NCBI RefSeq assembly: GCF_004769575.1
Contig: NZ_RQGA01000009.1
Location: forward strand, 124,001-188,000
DNA from: Leptospira perdikensis
Lineage (GTDB): Bacteria > Spirochaetota > Leptospiria > Leptospirales > Leptospiraceae
Direction of reading: 5' to 3'
Length of the DNA stretch: 64,000 nt
Below the pieces are notes generated by a model. The model was not told the origin of the DNA and did no database searches. It was given only the letters and a program-made list of their open reading frames with translations. Positions 19,862 to 27,671 of this stretch are shown here, in pieces; the first letter of the stretch is position 1; every line of letters begins with the position of its first letter. The position numbers and the translations under genes are program-made.

Positions 19862-19885
19862 GCACTTAGGACCAAAGAGTGCTAA
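19859..19885 (-). promoter_or_regulatory. CIRCE-type operator 2, distal
   Basis: A perfect half site GAGTGCTAA (19877-19885), a nine-base spacer, and a weaker half CAAGCACTT (19859-19867; six of nine matches). It overlaps the -35 hexamer of the predicted promoter and starts eight bases after the 3' end of the HerA-like gene, on the groES upstream side. Confidence 0.6.
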
Positions 19886-19892
19886 TTCGCTG

Positions 19893-21476
19893 CTAGAACC
19901 CAAAAAGTCCCGTTTTTTTGCGTTTAGAGCCACGTTTCGGAGTCACTCCAAGCATTCCGAGAAGTCCCCGAGTGACTTCTTTGGCAACCGTGCGGCCCAC
20001 TTCTCGAGCCAGAGGGTTTTTGGAAAGAGTTTCCACAAAACTCGGATCTTCTTTTTCTTTGGTGCGTTTCGACGGTTTACGTTTCTCACCTGACTCCTCT
20101 TCGGCGACTTCGGTTTCGTCGGCAATCGTTTCCATTTTTTTGGAAAGCATTTCGTGGGCACTTTCCCGATCGAGTGTGGTTTGGTATTTTTTGACTAAGT
20201 CCGATTTTTTGATTTTAGAATCCAGCTCCTCTGGTTTTAAAATTCCCATTCGGGATGCCGGTGGTGCCAGTAAGGTATGGACTAGGGGAGTGGGGGTTCC
20301 TTTCGGGTTAAGGGCCGTAATGAAAGCTTCACCAATTCCAAGTGTGGTGATTGCTTCTTTGGTATCATAAAATTCTGTTTCCGGATAATTTTCTGAAGCG
20401 GTTTTTATCGCCTTGCGGTCGTTTGCTGTAAAAGCTCGGAGTGCATGTTGGATTTTGAGCCCTAGTTGTCCTAATATTTCTTTTGGCAGATCGGTTGGTG
20501 ATTGAGTACAAAAGATAATACCCACACCTTTCGAACGAATGAGTCTTACCATCGTTTCCATTTGTTTGAGTAAGTCATTCGATGCTTCATCAAACACTAA
20601 GTGGGCTTCATCAATGAATAATACCAGTTTTGGTTTTTCCAAATCTCCTTCTTCTGGAAAGGTCGCATAAATTTCTGTGAGAAGAGACAACATAAAAGTA
20701 GAGAAAAGTCGAGGTTTGGTTTGGATGTCTGTCAAACGAATGATGGATACATTTCCTTTTTTGGATTCTGTATGCGTCAAATCATTCACATCAAAGGATG
20801 GTTCCCCAAAAAAATCTTCGCCACCTTGCCCTTCTAGTTCGATGAGTTTTCGTAAAATGATGGAGATACTTTGTGAAGAAACGGTTCCATATTCTTTTTC
20901 CAATTCTTCTTTGCCTGCATCATTGATGTATTGGAGGGCTTTTTTAAAATCTTTTGTATCGAGGATCGGAAGACCCAAATCATCACAATATTTGAAAACA
21001 AGGGAAACCACACTGGCTTGTGTATCATTCAATTCTAAAATGCGAGAGATAAGGACAGGGCCAAATTCAGCAATGGTGGCACGAAGGCGCACTCCTGGTT
21101 CTTGAGAGAGGGACAAAAATTCTACCGGATACGACGCGGCTTTCCAATCAATTCCAAGGGCTTTCGTTCTTTCTTTGATTTTATCATTTTCTTCCCCAGG
21201 TTCTGCAAGGCCCGAAAGATCTCCCTTGATGTCCATAAGCACTACGGGCACCCCTGCTTCCGATAATGATTCTGTCAGGAGTTGGAGGGTTTTGGTTTTA
21301 CCGGTTCCCGTAGCACCAGCGATCAGGCCATGTCGGTTGAGAGTCGAAAGGGGAATTGAAACAGAAGCGTCTTTATGTGTTTCTCCATCGAAGATCCCTG
21401 CACCAAGATAGAGAGACCCTTTGGAGGGATATCCTTCGTTTATTTTAGAAACAAATACATCTGATTTTTTAGCCAT
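19893..21476 (-). CDS. HerA-like ATPase (DUF853 family)
   Basis: A 527-aa P-loop ATPase of the HerA/FtsK superfamily. Walker A is GLIAGATGTGKTKTLQLLTE, followed by VVLMDIKGDLSGLAEPGEEN. Walker B is LVLFIDEAHLVFDEA, then the arginine-rich MVRLIRSKGVGIIFCTQSPTD. The C terminus is basic and ends with KRGSKRKKTGLFGF. HerA works with NurA in DNA end resection in archaea; the bacterial DUF853 branch has no firm role and no nurA is nearby. The frame opens at 21527, but the ATG at 21474-21476 follows GAGGAAGG and gives MAKKSDVFVSK, the better start. Confidence 0.85.
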   Translation of the reverse strand: MAKKSDVFVSKINEGYPSKGSLYLGAGIFDGETHKDASVSIPLSTLNRHGLIAGATGTGKTKTLQLLTESLSEAGVPVVLMDIKGDLSGLAEPGEENDKIKERTKALGIDWKAASYPVEFLSLSQEPGVRLRATIAEFGPVLISRILELNDTQASVVSLVFKYCDDLGLPILDTKDFKKALQYINDAGKEELEKEYGTVSSQSISIILRKLIELEGQGGEDFFGEPSFDVNDLTHTESKKGNVSIIRLTDIQTKPRLFSTFMLSLLTEIYATFPEEGDLEKPKLVLFIDEAHLVFDEASNDLLKQMETMVRLIRSKGVGIIFCTQSPTDLPKEILGQLGLKIQHALRAFTANDRKAIKTASENYPETEFYDTKEAITTLGIGEAFITALNPKGTPTPLVHTLLAPPASRMGILKPEELDSKIKKSDLVKKYQTTLDRESAHEMLSKKMETIADETEVAEEESGEKRKPSKRTKEKEDPSFVETLSKNPLAREVGRTVAKEVTRGLLGMLGVTPKRGSKRKKTGLFGF

Positions 21477-21548
21477 TGCCTTCCTCTTTGAATCCTCTAT
21501 TTCTTTTGGTTTTCGTACCCAAGTCAATGTTTTCTATCAGAATGGAAA

Positions 21549-21578
21549 CGATCCTGATGGATCGGGATGTAGAATCCC
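21549..21578. repeat. two adjacent small inverted repeats in a divergent promoter region
   Basis: CGATCC-TGAT-GGATCG (21549-21564) is immediately followed by GGGAT-GTAGA-ATCCC (21564-21578). They lie in the 170-base gap between the HerA-like gene and the hybrid histidine kinase, upstream of both starts. They may be operator half sites or chance. Otherwise this gap shows nothing clear. Confidence 0.3.
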
Positions 21579-21646
21579 AAGAATAAATTTCTCGTACTCG
21601 TACTAATATGGTTTGAGTTTTTAGAAATTCTTTTTAATGTTAGGAC

Positions 21647-24058
21647 GTGGCACGTTTCCAATTTTTGTCTCTTTCTAAACTGGTTCTTTTCTCTATCACC
21701 ATCTCCGTTTTGATCCAATGCAATCGCTCCATACCTACCTTAGCACCGGCCAAAACCATCCAGGGGGGAATTCTAGACCTTTCGAAGGAAGATCCGAAAA
21801 CTCTGGATCCCTTTCCTCTAGCCGGAGAGTGGGAAGCTTTCCCGGGCGAACTTCCAGAAACTGAAGAAGAGTTTAGAGCCCTAGACAAAAAGGAACCGGT
21901 GAAACTGGCTGTTCCTGCTTATTGGGTGAACCAAAATCTCCCGGCCCATGGATTTGTAACCTATCGTTTGAAGCTAAAAGTAAACGAACCTTTGAACCTA
22001 ATGTTCTACCTCCGAGAAACTTCCTCGGCTTACAGGGCTTATTATCTGAATGTAGAAAGGGGGCTTGTGTTACTGGGATCGGCAGGTAAGGTTTCCAAAA
22101 CCAAAGAAGGCTCTGTTGGTTATTATTTGGAAACGGCTCGGTCTTTCCGCGCTACTACCTCTACCGTTCTTTATCTACAAATTTCTAATTATCTGTATTC
22201 GAGAGGTGGCCCATACTACTCACCCGTACTCGGTGAAGTGGGGAAAACTCTTTTGTATCTTCGTTTCAAAGAACGGAAAAAAGCATTTTTCTTTGCCACA
22301 TTTTTGGTTCTTGCCATCTCTCATTTGTTTTTATTCATCCATCGCAGAAAGGACAAATCACCCCTTTGGTTTTCCTTACTTTGTCTATCATGGCTTGTTC
22401 GCATTTTGCTTTTTGACCGAGTGTCGAGAGATTGGTTTGTTGCCTCCGATTGGTTAGAGATGCTCCAGATTCGTTTGGAATACATGGCATTTTGTGGGAT
22501 CCAAGTTTTTAGCCTTTTGTTTTTCTTTCAAAATCAAAAGAACTTCCTACCGGGGAAGTTCAAACGGTATTTATTAATACCCATCCTTTTGGAATTTTTG
22601 ATCATCGCCACAACACCGTACGCTGTGTACACAAAACTTTTAATTTTCAGTCAGGCTTATATGGCAGTCATTCTTATGGTTGCAATGGTGGCAGCTTTCC
22701 GGTCTTGTTTTCAAAGAGAAACTAGATTTATCGGCAGTATGATTTTATTTGGTACCGCAGTTATTTTCTCTGCGACCATTTATGACTCTATTGTGTTCTT
22801 CAAACGTTGGGACTTACCAATGCTTACGGAACTCGGATTTGCTATCTTTTGTATGTGTCTTGCCATTGTGATTTCCAAACAAAATGCACATACTTGGGAA
22901 ACCGCCGAATACCTAACACTCAATTTACGCAAAGAAGTGGAATGGAAAACATTAGAACTAAAGAAAGAAAAGGAAAAGGCTGAAAAAACAGGGGAACTGA
23001 AGGATAAATTTATCTCTATCGTTTCGCATGACATTCGCTCTCCACTTTTTGGAATTTCTTCTGTATTCAATTTACTTACAGAATCACCTCCCTCTCTTTC
23101 TCCGGAAAGGGCAAAGCAGGTATTAGGTGAGGCATCCACAGGACTAAAAAATATCTTAAGTATGGTCGAAGAACTAATCAAATATTCACGGTTCCAAAAT
23201 GCCTCCGTTTTTCCCGATTACCAACTTTTTGATTTTCGTCAAGTCACAGACCAACTCATCGAACGAGTCCAGGAAATGGCAAAACCAAAAAACATTTCCA
23301 TCATCACTCATATAGAAGAATCCTCCATAGGAATTGGTGATCCCAACTTAATTGAACATTTGATTTGGAACTTACTTACAAATGCTGTGAAGTTTACTAA
23401 AGAATCAGGAACTGTTGAAATCTCTTTAACGGAAAAAGACAAATATTGGAATTTGAAGGTGGTTGATACAGGGATTGGAATGCCTCCTTATTGGGCCGAA
23501 CATATTTTGGAAGAAGGATTTCTTTTTGTTCGTAAAGGAACTGCCGATGAGATGGGTGCTGGTGTTGGTCTTGCCTTTTGTAAAGAAGTGGCGGAACGTC
23601 ATGGAGCTCTTCTCACGGTTCATTCCGAAGAAGACAAGGGCAGTTCTGTCCAACTCCTACTTCCTAATTTTGAAAAGATTGTTCTCGTTCTGGATGACAA
23701 CCCGGGATACAGAAAACAAATTCGTAAGGTGTTAAAGGATCTACCTTGTATTCTTTGGGAAGAGGAATATCCTGATCATGCACTTCTGTCTGTGGGTCGT
23801 TTGAAACCAGACCTAATCATTGTAGACTTTTCTATGCCAGAGAGGACAGGAATCGATTTTTTAAGGGATCTATATTCCAATTCTGAAATGGAAGAAATCC
23901 GTTCTCTATTGGTTTCTAGTTCTCATACCGATCCAAACACTGGATACAAATTAGAAGCAACTGTGATTGAAATTGGTGGAGATGCTTTCCTTACAAAAAC
24001 ATCTCCTGATACAAAGTTGGTAGAACTAGTAAAACGATTGTTAGATCTAGAAACCTAG
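21647..24058 (+). CDS. hybrid sensor histidine kinase with 7TM sensor and C-terminal receiver
   Basis: An 803-aa signalling protein. It has a lipoprotein-like signal (LVLFSITISVLIQCNRS, Cys25), an extracytoplasmic domain (about residues 30-200), seven hydrophobic segments (about 210-400, 7TMR-DISM type), a coiled-coil linker (ELKKEKEKAEKTGELKDKF), HisKA with phospho-acceptor His in FISIVSHDIRSPLFGI, and HATPase_c with NLLTNAVKFTKES and DTGIGMPPYW. The receiver domain has DD in VLVLDDNPGYRK, phospho-acceptor Asp in LIIVDFSMPERTGIDFL and Lys in FLTKTSPD. The start is a GTG at 21647 with AGGA very close upstream. It converges with a LuxR-type regulator (4-base overlap), a possible partner. Confidence 0.9.
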   Translation: MARFQFLSLSKLVLFSITISVLIQCNRSIPTLAPAKTIQGGILDLSKEDPKTLDPFPLAGEWEAFPGELPETEEEFRALDKKEPVKLAVPAYWVNQNLPAHGFVTYRLKLKVNEPLNLMFYLRETSSAYRAYYLNVERGLVLLGSAGKVSKTKEGSVGYYLETARSFRATTSTVLYLQISNYLYSRGGPYYSPVLGEVGKTLLYLRFKERKKAFFFATFLVLAISHLFLFIHRRKDKSPLWFSLLCLSWLVRILLFDRVSRDWFVASDWLEMLQIRLEYMAFCGIQVFSLLFFFQNQKNFLPGKFKRYLLIPILLEFLIIATTPYAVYTKLLIFSQAYMAVILMVAMVAAFRSCFQRETRFIGSMILFGTAVIFSATIYDSIVFFKRWDLPMLTELGFAIFCMCLAIVISKQNAHTWETAEYLTLNLRKEVEWKTLELKKEKEKAEKTGELKDKFISIVSHDIRSPLFGISSVFNLLTESPPSLSPERAKQVLGEASTGLKNILSMVEELIKYSRFQNASVFPDYQLFDFRQVTDQLIERVQEMAKPKNISIITHIEESSIGIGDPNLIEHLIWNLLTNAVKFTKESGTVEISLTEKDKYWNLKVVDTGIGMPPYWAEHILEEGFLFVRKGTADEMGAGVGLAFCKEVAERHGALLTVHSEEDKGSSVQLLLPNFEKIVLVLDDNPGYRKQIRKVLKDLPCILWEEEYPDHALLSVGRLKPDLIIVDFSMPERTGIDFLRDLYSNSEMEEIRSLLVSSSHTDPNTGYKLEATVIEIGGDAFLTKTSPDTKLVELVKRLLDLET

Positions 24059-24675
24059 ATTAACATTTGTTCTTTGGCACGTCCGATGAGTTCCGCTACT
24101 GTTTTTGCGTTAAATCGGTCTTTGAGTCTACCGACATGATACTCCACGGTTCTTTTGGATAAACCAATCTCTGTTCCAATTTCTTGGTAGGTTTTTCCAT
24201 GTCCAAGAAGGGTCAAAATTTGTTTTTCCTTTTTGTTTGCCACTTTCCCATCTTGGGGTTTGCGATTGAAACTGAGTTTTAGGTTTTTGGAATAAACCGT
24301 CTTACCTGCTGCAATTTCATTTAGATTCTTTGTTAGGCTACTGAGATCGTCACTTTTTAAGAGATATCCATCCACACCAGCTTCAATGGCAGAATGAACA
24401 ATTGGTTGTTCATCAAGCATCGTGAGTGTGACTACCTTTAGGTTAGGATGTTCTTTTTTCCAATCCTTTACCATATTGAGAACGTTCTCTCCCGGAATTC
24501 TTAAATCTAAGAGGACAAAGTCAGGTCTGGTTTCGGTCAAAAGGCCTACAATTTGAGAAGAATGTTCCGCTTCTCCTACAACTTCAAAATCTGCCGATGA
24601 GTTCACTACATGTTTGACCCCGACTCGAGTCACAGCGTGGTCTTCAACCAGTAATACCTTCTTTTTAGGTGTCAT
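24055..24675 (-). CDS. LuxR/NarL-family response regulator
   Basis: A 206-aa two-domain regulator. The receiver domain has KVLLVEDHAVTR, the phospho-acceptor Asp in DFVLLDLRIPGENVLNMV, and Lys in GYLLKSDDLSS. The C-terminal helix-turn-helix has KEKQILTLLGHGKTYQEIGT and LSKRTVEYHVGRLKDRF. The frame opens at 24789, but the ATG at 24673-24675 (MTPKKKVLLVEDH) with AAGGG eight bases before it is the natural start. Its 3' end overlaps the hybrid histidine kinase gene by four bases on the opposite strand, so they could form a phosphorelay pair. A 6-bp hairpin (AGGAAC/GTTCCT, 24698-24714) lies in its leader. Confidence 0.9.
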   Translation of the reverse strand: MTPKKKVLLVEDHAVTRVGVKHVVNSSADFEVVGEAEHSSQIVGLLTETRPDFVLLDLRIPGENVLNMVKDWKKEHPNLKVVTLTMLDEQPIVHSAIEAGVDGYLLKSDDLSSLTKNLNEIAAGKTVYSKNLKLSFNRKPQDGKVANKKEKQILTLLGHGKTYQEIGTEIGLSKRTVEYHVGRLKDRFNAKTVAELIGRAKEQMLI

Positions 24676-24862
24676 ATATTTCCCTTTGTTTGGAATCAGG
24701 AACCTTTTGTTCCTAGCGTTTCCCCCTAGTAGACGAGGAGAACTGCAAATATTAGTACTATTCCGTTCCATTTGTCCATAAAAAATCATGAGTCAATCTA
24801 CTTAATTTTCTCTTGCAAATTGGCGAATTTCCCCCATTTTCAGAGAAATCCTAGGAGTATGA

Positions 24863-25333
24863 ATGAATACTAAAGTAGAGAGTCTCAAAAAAATATATCT
24901 CTTCCAAAAGTTAAACCAAGACGAATTGTTACACATTGCCGAGAAGATCCGGGAAGTCCACCTGCCTCCTAGAAATGTTTTGTATGATATGGGTGAGGAA
25001 GCGGAATCTATGTACATCATCAAGTACGGAACCCTTCAAATTTCCACAGCTACAAGCGACGGGGATGATGTGAATCTCATCACTCTCGGAGAAGGGGATC
25101 ATTTTGGGGAATTGCCTTTTTTTGATGATGAAAAACGTTCCGCGAAAGTGGAAGCCAAAGAAAATTCTGAATTATACGAACTTCGCTATTCTGATTTGCA
25201 CGATATGTTTTCCAAAAACAAAGAAATGGAGCTCAAATTTTACAAGGAAGTGACGCATTATTACATCCGTAGACTCCGAAAGTTAACCCACGACTTGGCA
25301 TATGCTCGGGAACTTAGGAAACGTTTCGCGTAA
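24863..25333 (+). CDS. cyclic nucleotide-binding domain protein
   Basis: A 156-aa protein made of one cNMP-binding (CAP-type) beta-roll: LFQKLNQDELLHIAEKIREV, GEEAESMYIIKYGTLQIS, and the phosphate-binding cassette region GEGDHFGELPFFDDEKRSAK. It ends with a helical region (about 120-156, YIRRLRKLTHDLAYARELRK) but has no helix-turn-helix and no effector domain. The canonical phosphate-contacting Arg appears as R in DEKRSAK. It may act as a small ligand-responsive interaction protein. Partner unknown. Confidence 0.8.
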   Translation: MNTKVESLKKIYLFQKLNQDELLHIAEKIREVHLPPRNVLYDMGEEAESMYIIKYGTLQISTATSDGDDVNLITLGEGDHFGELPFFDDEKRSAKVEAKENSELYELRYSDLHDMFSKNKEMELKFYKEVTHYYIRRLRKLTHDLAYARELRKRFA

Positions 25334-25400
25334 AAGCCAAAAAGAGACAAAATTCAAACAAATCGGGATTTTTTATCGACTGCTTTCGAAAAAACCTTTT

Positions 25401-25438
25401 CCATTCCTCAGTTTCTTCCTATTACAGCTAAGGAATGG
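25401..25438 (+). repeat. imperfect hairpin in the leader of the PUR-flaA operon
   Basis: CCATTCCTCAG (25401-25411) pairs with CTAAGGAATGG (25428-25438), ten of eleven positions, with a 16-base loop. It lies between the cNMP protein gene and the PUR gene, 46 bases before the PUR start. No T-run follows, so it is unlikely to be an intrinsic terminator; a regulatory leader element or operator is possible. Confidence 0.4.
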
Positions 25439-25483
25439 GTTTCGGAATCCGATACTATTTACGTAGGCAGGGAGAAGGAATGC

Positions 25484-25723
25484 ATGGTGGACCCCGAAAT
25501 CCTAACCGAGAAGATCGTAACACAAAATAAGACCTTCTTGGTGGATTTGAAGAAGAACCAGGCTGGATTCTACCTGAAAGTATCGGAGTGGTCGAATAGC
25601 AAAAAGTCCTCGATCTTTCTACCGGCAGAAGGAATCGATCGAATGATCGAAATCTTGAATCAATTTAAAAGCCGGATATCCGATAATGAGAATACGAAAG
25701 ACCCGGAGTTAGGAGCCTTTTAG
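25484..25723 (+). CDS. PUR-domain nucleic-acid-binding protein (PUR-alpha/BpuR-like)
   Basis: A 79-aa protein with the compact beta-beta-beta-beta-alpha pattern of the PUR repeat: EKIVTQNKTFLVDLKKNQAG, FYLKVSEWSNSKKSSIFLPA, and the final helix GIDRMIEILNQFKSRI. PUR domains bind single-stranded DNA and RNA; the Borrelia homologue BpuR is a known regulator, acting partly on mRNA. Recognition is from sequence pattern only. GGAGAAGGA sits just before the ATG. It ends 11 bases before flaA2, so it is probably the first gene of the flaA operon and could regulate it, which is an inference. Confidence 0.78.
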   Translation: MVDPEILTEKIVTQNKTFLVDLKKNQAGFYLKVSEWSNSKKSSIFLPAEGIDRMIEILNQFKSRISDNENTKDPELGAF

Positions 25724-25734
25724 GAGTGAGTTTC

Positions 25735-26451
25735 ATGGGGAAATTAGGATTGACCAAACTGTTGTTAGGCCTCTTCCTTTCAATAGGAATGTTGTACGCA
25801 CAGGCAGATACTGGCGGACAAAATACAGCTAACACTGCAAATGATGAGGATAGCCCTCTTAGAAAAATCGTTTTAGATGATTTTGAAGAGGCTGAGGACT
25901 GGAGAGTAAAAGCTACCACTCCCCTCGGAGAAACAAGAACTTTGAAACTCGTTCAACGCGGGCTTATCAAAGATGTATTCGATGAAAAAACTGTTCCAGA
26001 AGATGGCGGTGATAAACTCGAAAAAAACCATATTTTAGGAGTCAAAACACATTTTGCTGCTAAAGGGTTGGATCGTGTGGAACTTTATCCTCCACATGAA
26101 TACATCATCAAAGGAAAAGTAAGACAAATATCTGTTTGGGTTCTTGGTAGAAAGTTCAGACATACACTATTTGCAAAATTTAGAGATTATAAAGACGTAA
26201 CACATAATATCCGTTTGGGTCGGTTGGATTTCTTCGGATGGAGAAAACTAACGGCTACAATCCCTGGGTTTATTCCACAAAGTACAAGATTTGCACTTTT
26301 AGATAAAAACCTTCACTTCGTTTCTCTTTTCGTGACATCTGATGTTCATGAAGTAGCAGGGGACTTTTACTTTTATGTAGACGACCTCCAAGTGAGAACC
26401 GACAGATCCGAAGCAAAATACCCTGGATCTGAAATTAAGGACAATTGGTAA
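25735..26451 (+). CDS. flaA2: flagellar filament outer layer (sheath) protein FlaA2
   Basis: A periplasmic flagellar sheath protein, about 27 kDa (238 aa) with signal peptide [17 protein letters not shown] and probable cleavage after AQA. It has the FlaA pattern [59 protein letters not shown], and [13 protein letters not shown]. It shares IS.WVLGR and a W-R-L/P segment with the next gene, so the two are paralogues. A GTG at 25726 is in frame, but the ATG at 25735 has AGGAG eight bases upstream. The size matches the smaller of the two leptospiral FlaA proteins. Confidence 0.93.
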   Translation: MGKLGLTKLLLGLFLSIGMLYAQADTGGQNTANTANDEDSPLRKIVLDDFEEAEDWRVKATTPLGETRTLKLVQRGLIKDVFDEKTVPEDGGDKLEKNHILGVKTHFAAKGLDRVELYPPHEYIIKGKVRQISVWVLGRKFRHTLFAKFRDYKDVTHNIRLGRLDFFGWRKLTATIPGFIPQSTRFALLDKNLHFVSLFVTSDVHEVAGDFYFYVDDLQVRTDRSEAKYPGSEIKDNW

Positions 26452-26467
26452 GCGGGAGAAAGGAACA

Positions 26468-27454
26468 ATGGAAAACAACAAAACAAAAATCCTAACTTTA
26501 GTGGCCCTAATGTCCATCGCTTTGATTGGTTTTGCACAAGCGCAATACAAAGTATCTAATGGGGTGGCAACACCAGTTGGAAACGATATTGGAGCTCTAG
26601 AACTCAAAGCCATTACTATCGAATCTTGGGACAACCCAGTTTCTTCTGCTCCTTATGGATGGGAAGTGTTCACTGATAAAGATGGTGTGAACAAAGATGG
26701 TACGGGAGACATGAAATACGATGAGAACAACAAATATTCAGCTGTTCTCAACGACCCTGCAAAATCGCCTCTTGTGATGAGGGAAGTAAAACTAGTTCCA
26801 GGAAAACCTGGCGACGTAAAAAACGTAGATGCTGGAAACGCAAAAGTTTTAGCAGTGAAGTTTCAATTTACTTTTCCTGGAAATAACGTTGTGACGGTTC
26901 GCCCTCCGCGTGCTCCGGAGTACGAAGTCACTCGTGCAAGACCTTATATTGATGCTGACAACAAAAAGAAAATCGAAAAGGTTTATGGAATCGAAGCTCC
27001 AGGAAATGTGAAAGCCATTTCTGTTTGGGTTCTTGGCCGTGGTAACGAATACGATTTAGAAGGTTGGTTGGAAGACTATAATGGCAATAGCCATATTTTC
27101 CCATTCGGATCCTTGGACTTTGTTGGTTGGAGACCTCTCCACATCCTCATTCCTCCAGGAATCCCGCAAGAGGCAAATGCCTTCCCTGCGACAAGAAACC
27201 TAATCTTCAAACAGTTCAAAATTCGTTCCAGAGTCAATACAGGGCCTGAAACAGTTTACCTTTTCTTTGACGAGCTCCGAGTTCTTGCTGATACCTTCGA
27301 AGTTCACTTCGATGGGGCAAACCTAGACTTTGATGAAGAAGATTGTAAAAGCAAAGTTAAGATGGAGCAAATGCTTCAGAAGTCCGGAGCTATCTCCACA
27401 GGTGCGAAAATACGCGATTGTGGTGGAAGTAACGGTTCTTCCCAAAACAAATAG
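26468..27454 (+). CDS. flaA1: flagellar filament outer layer (sheath) protein FlaA1
   Basis: The larger FlaA paralogue, 328 aa. Signal peptide [19 protein letters not shown] is followed by [59 protein letters not shown] and [20 protein letters not shown], the same core as FlaA2 with longer insertions. FlaA proteins coat the periplasmic filament core made of FlaB and influence its coiling and cell motility. It lies 16 bases after flaA2, with an AGGAA ribosome-binding site in the gap, and is followed by a strong terminator. Confidence 0.94.
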   Translation: MENNKTKILTLVALMSIALIGFAQAQYKVSNGVATPVGNDIGALELKAITIESWDNPVSSAPYGWEVFTDKDGVNKDGTGDMKYDENNKYSAVLNDPAKSPLVMREVKLVPGKPGDVKNVDAGNAKVLAVKFQFTFPGNNVVTVRPPRAPEYEVTRARPYIDADNKKKIEKVYGIEAPGNVKAISVWVLGRGNEYDLEGWLEDYNGNSHIFPFGSLDFVGWRPLHILIPPGIPQEANAFPATRNLIFKQFKIRSRVNTGPETVYLFFDELRVLADTFEVHFDGANLDFDEEDCKSKVKMEQMLQKSGAISTGAKIRDCGGSNGSSQNK

Positions 27455-27498
27455 GAATCCTCACTCACTCCAAGGGGATTCCCTTTGGGAACCTAGAA

Positions 27499-27524
27499 AA
27501 CCCAGCCAATCGGCTGGGTTTTTT
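27499..27524 (+). terminator. rho-independent terminator of the PUR-flaA2-flaA1 operon
   Basis: Perfect nine-base stem AACCCAGCC (27499-27507) / GGCTGGGTT (27512-27520) with a four-base loop AATC, followed by further Ts to 27524. It is about 45 bases after flaA1. Confidence 0.92.
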
Positions 27525-27620
27525 GGCTTTACAGAATCGAACGGACCTGAAAAATGAACTCTAGGACTGTTCTTTTCGCGGATTCATCGCTAAATTTACC
27601 GTAACAACTTTATAGGAACA

Positions 27621-27671
27621 ATGAACACCCTTTATTGGAAATACGAAGAGGGAGATTCTTTTCATGCCTGA
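27621..27671 (+). CDS. possible 16-codon leader ORF overlapping the greA start
   Basis: ATG at 27621 follows TAGGAAC at a suitable distance and opens a short frame translating to MNTLYWKYEEGDSFHA with TGA at 27669-27671. That is eight bases inside greA, whose ATG is at 27664. The GAGGGAGA ribosome-binding site of greA lies within this small frame, so translation of it could open or couple greA expression. It may be chance. Confidence 0.3.
   Translation: MNTLYWKYEEGDSFHA

Noticed and set aside
24698..24714. AGGAAC/GTTCCT hairpin in the response regulator leader as a regulatory element
   Set aside because: Only six base pairs and no context to distinguish it from chance; mentioned in the gene entry only.
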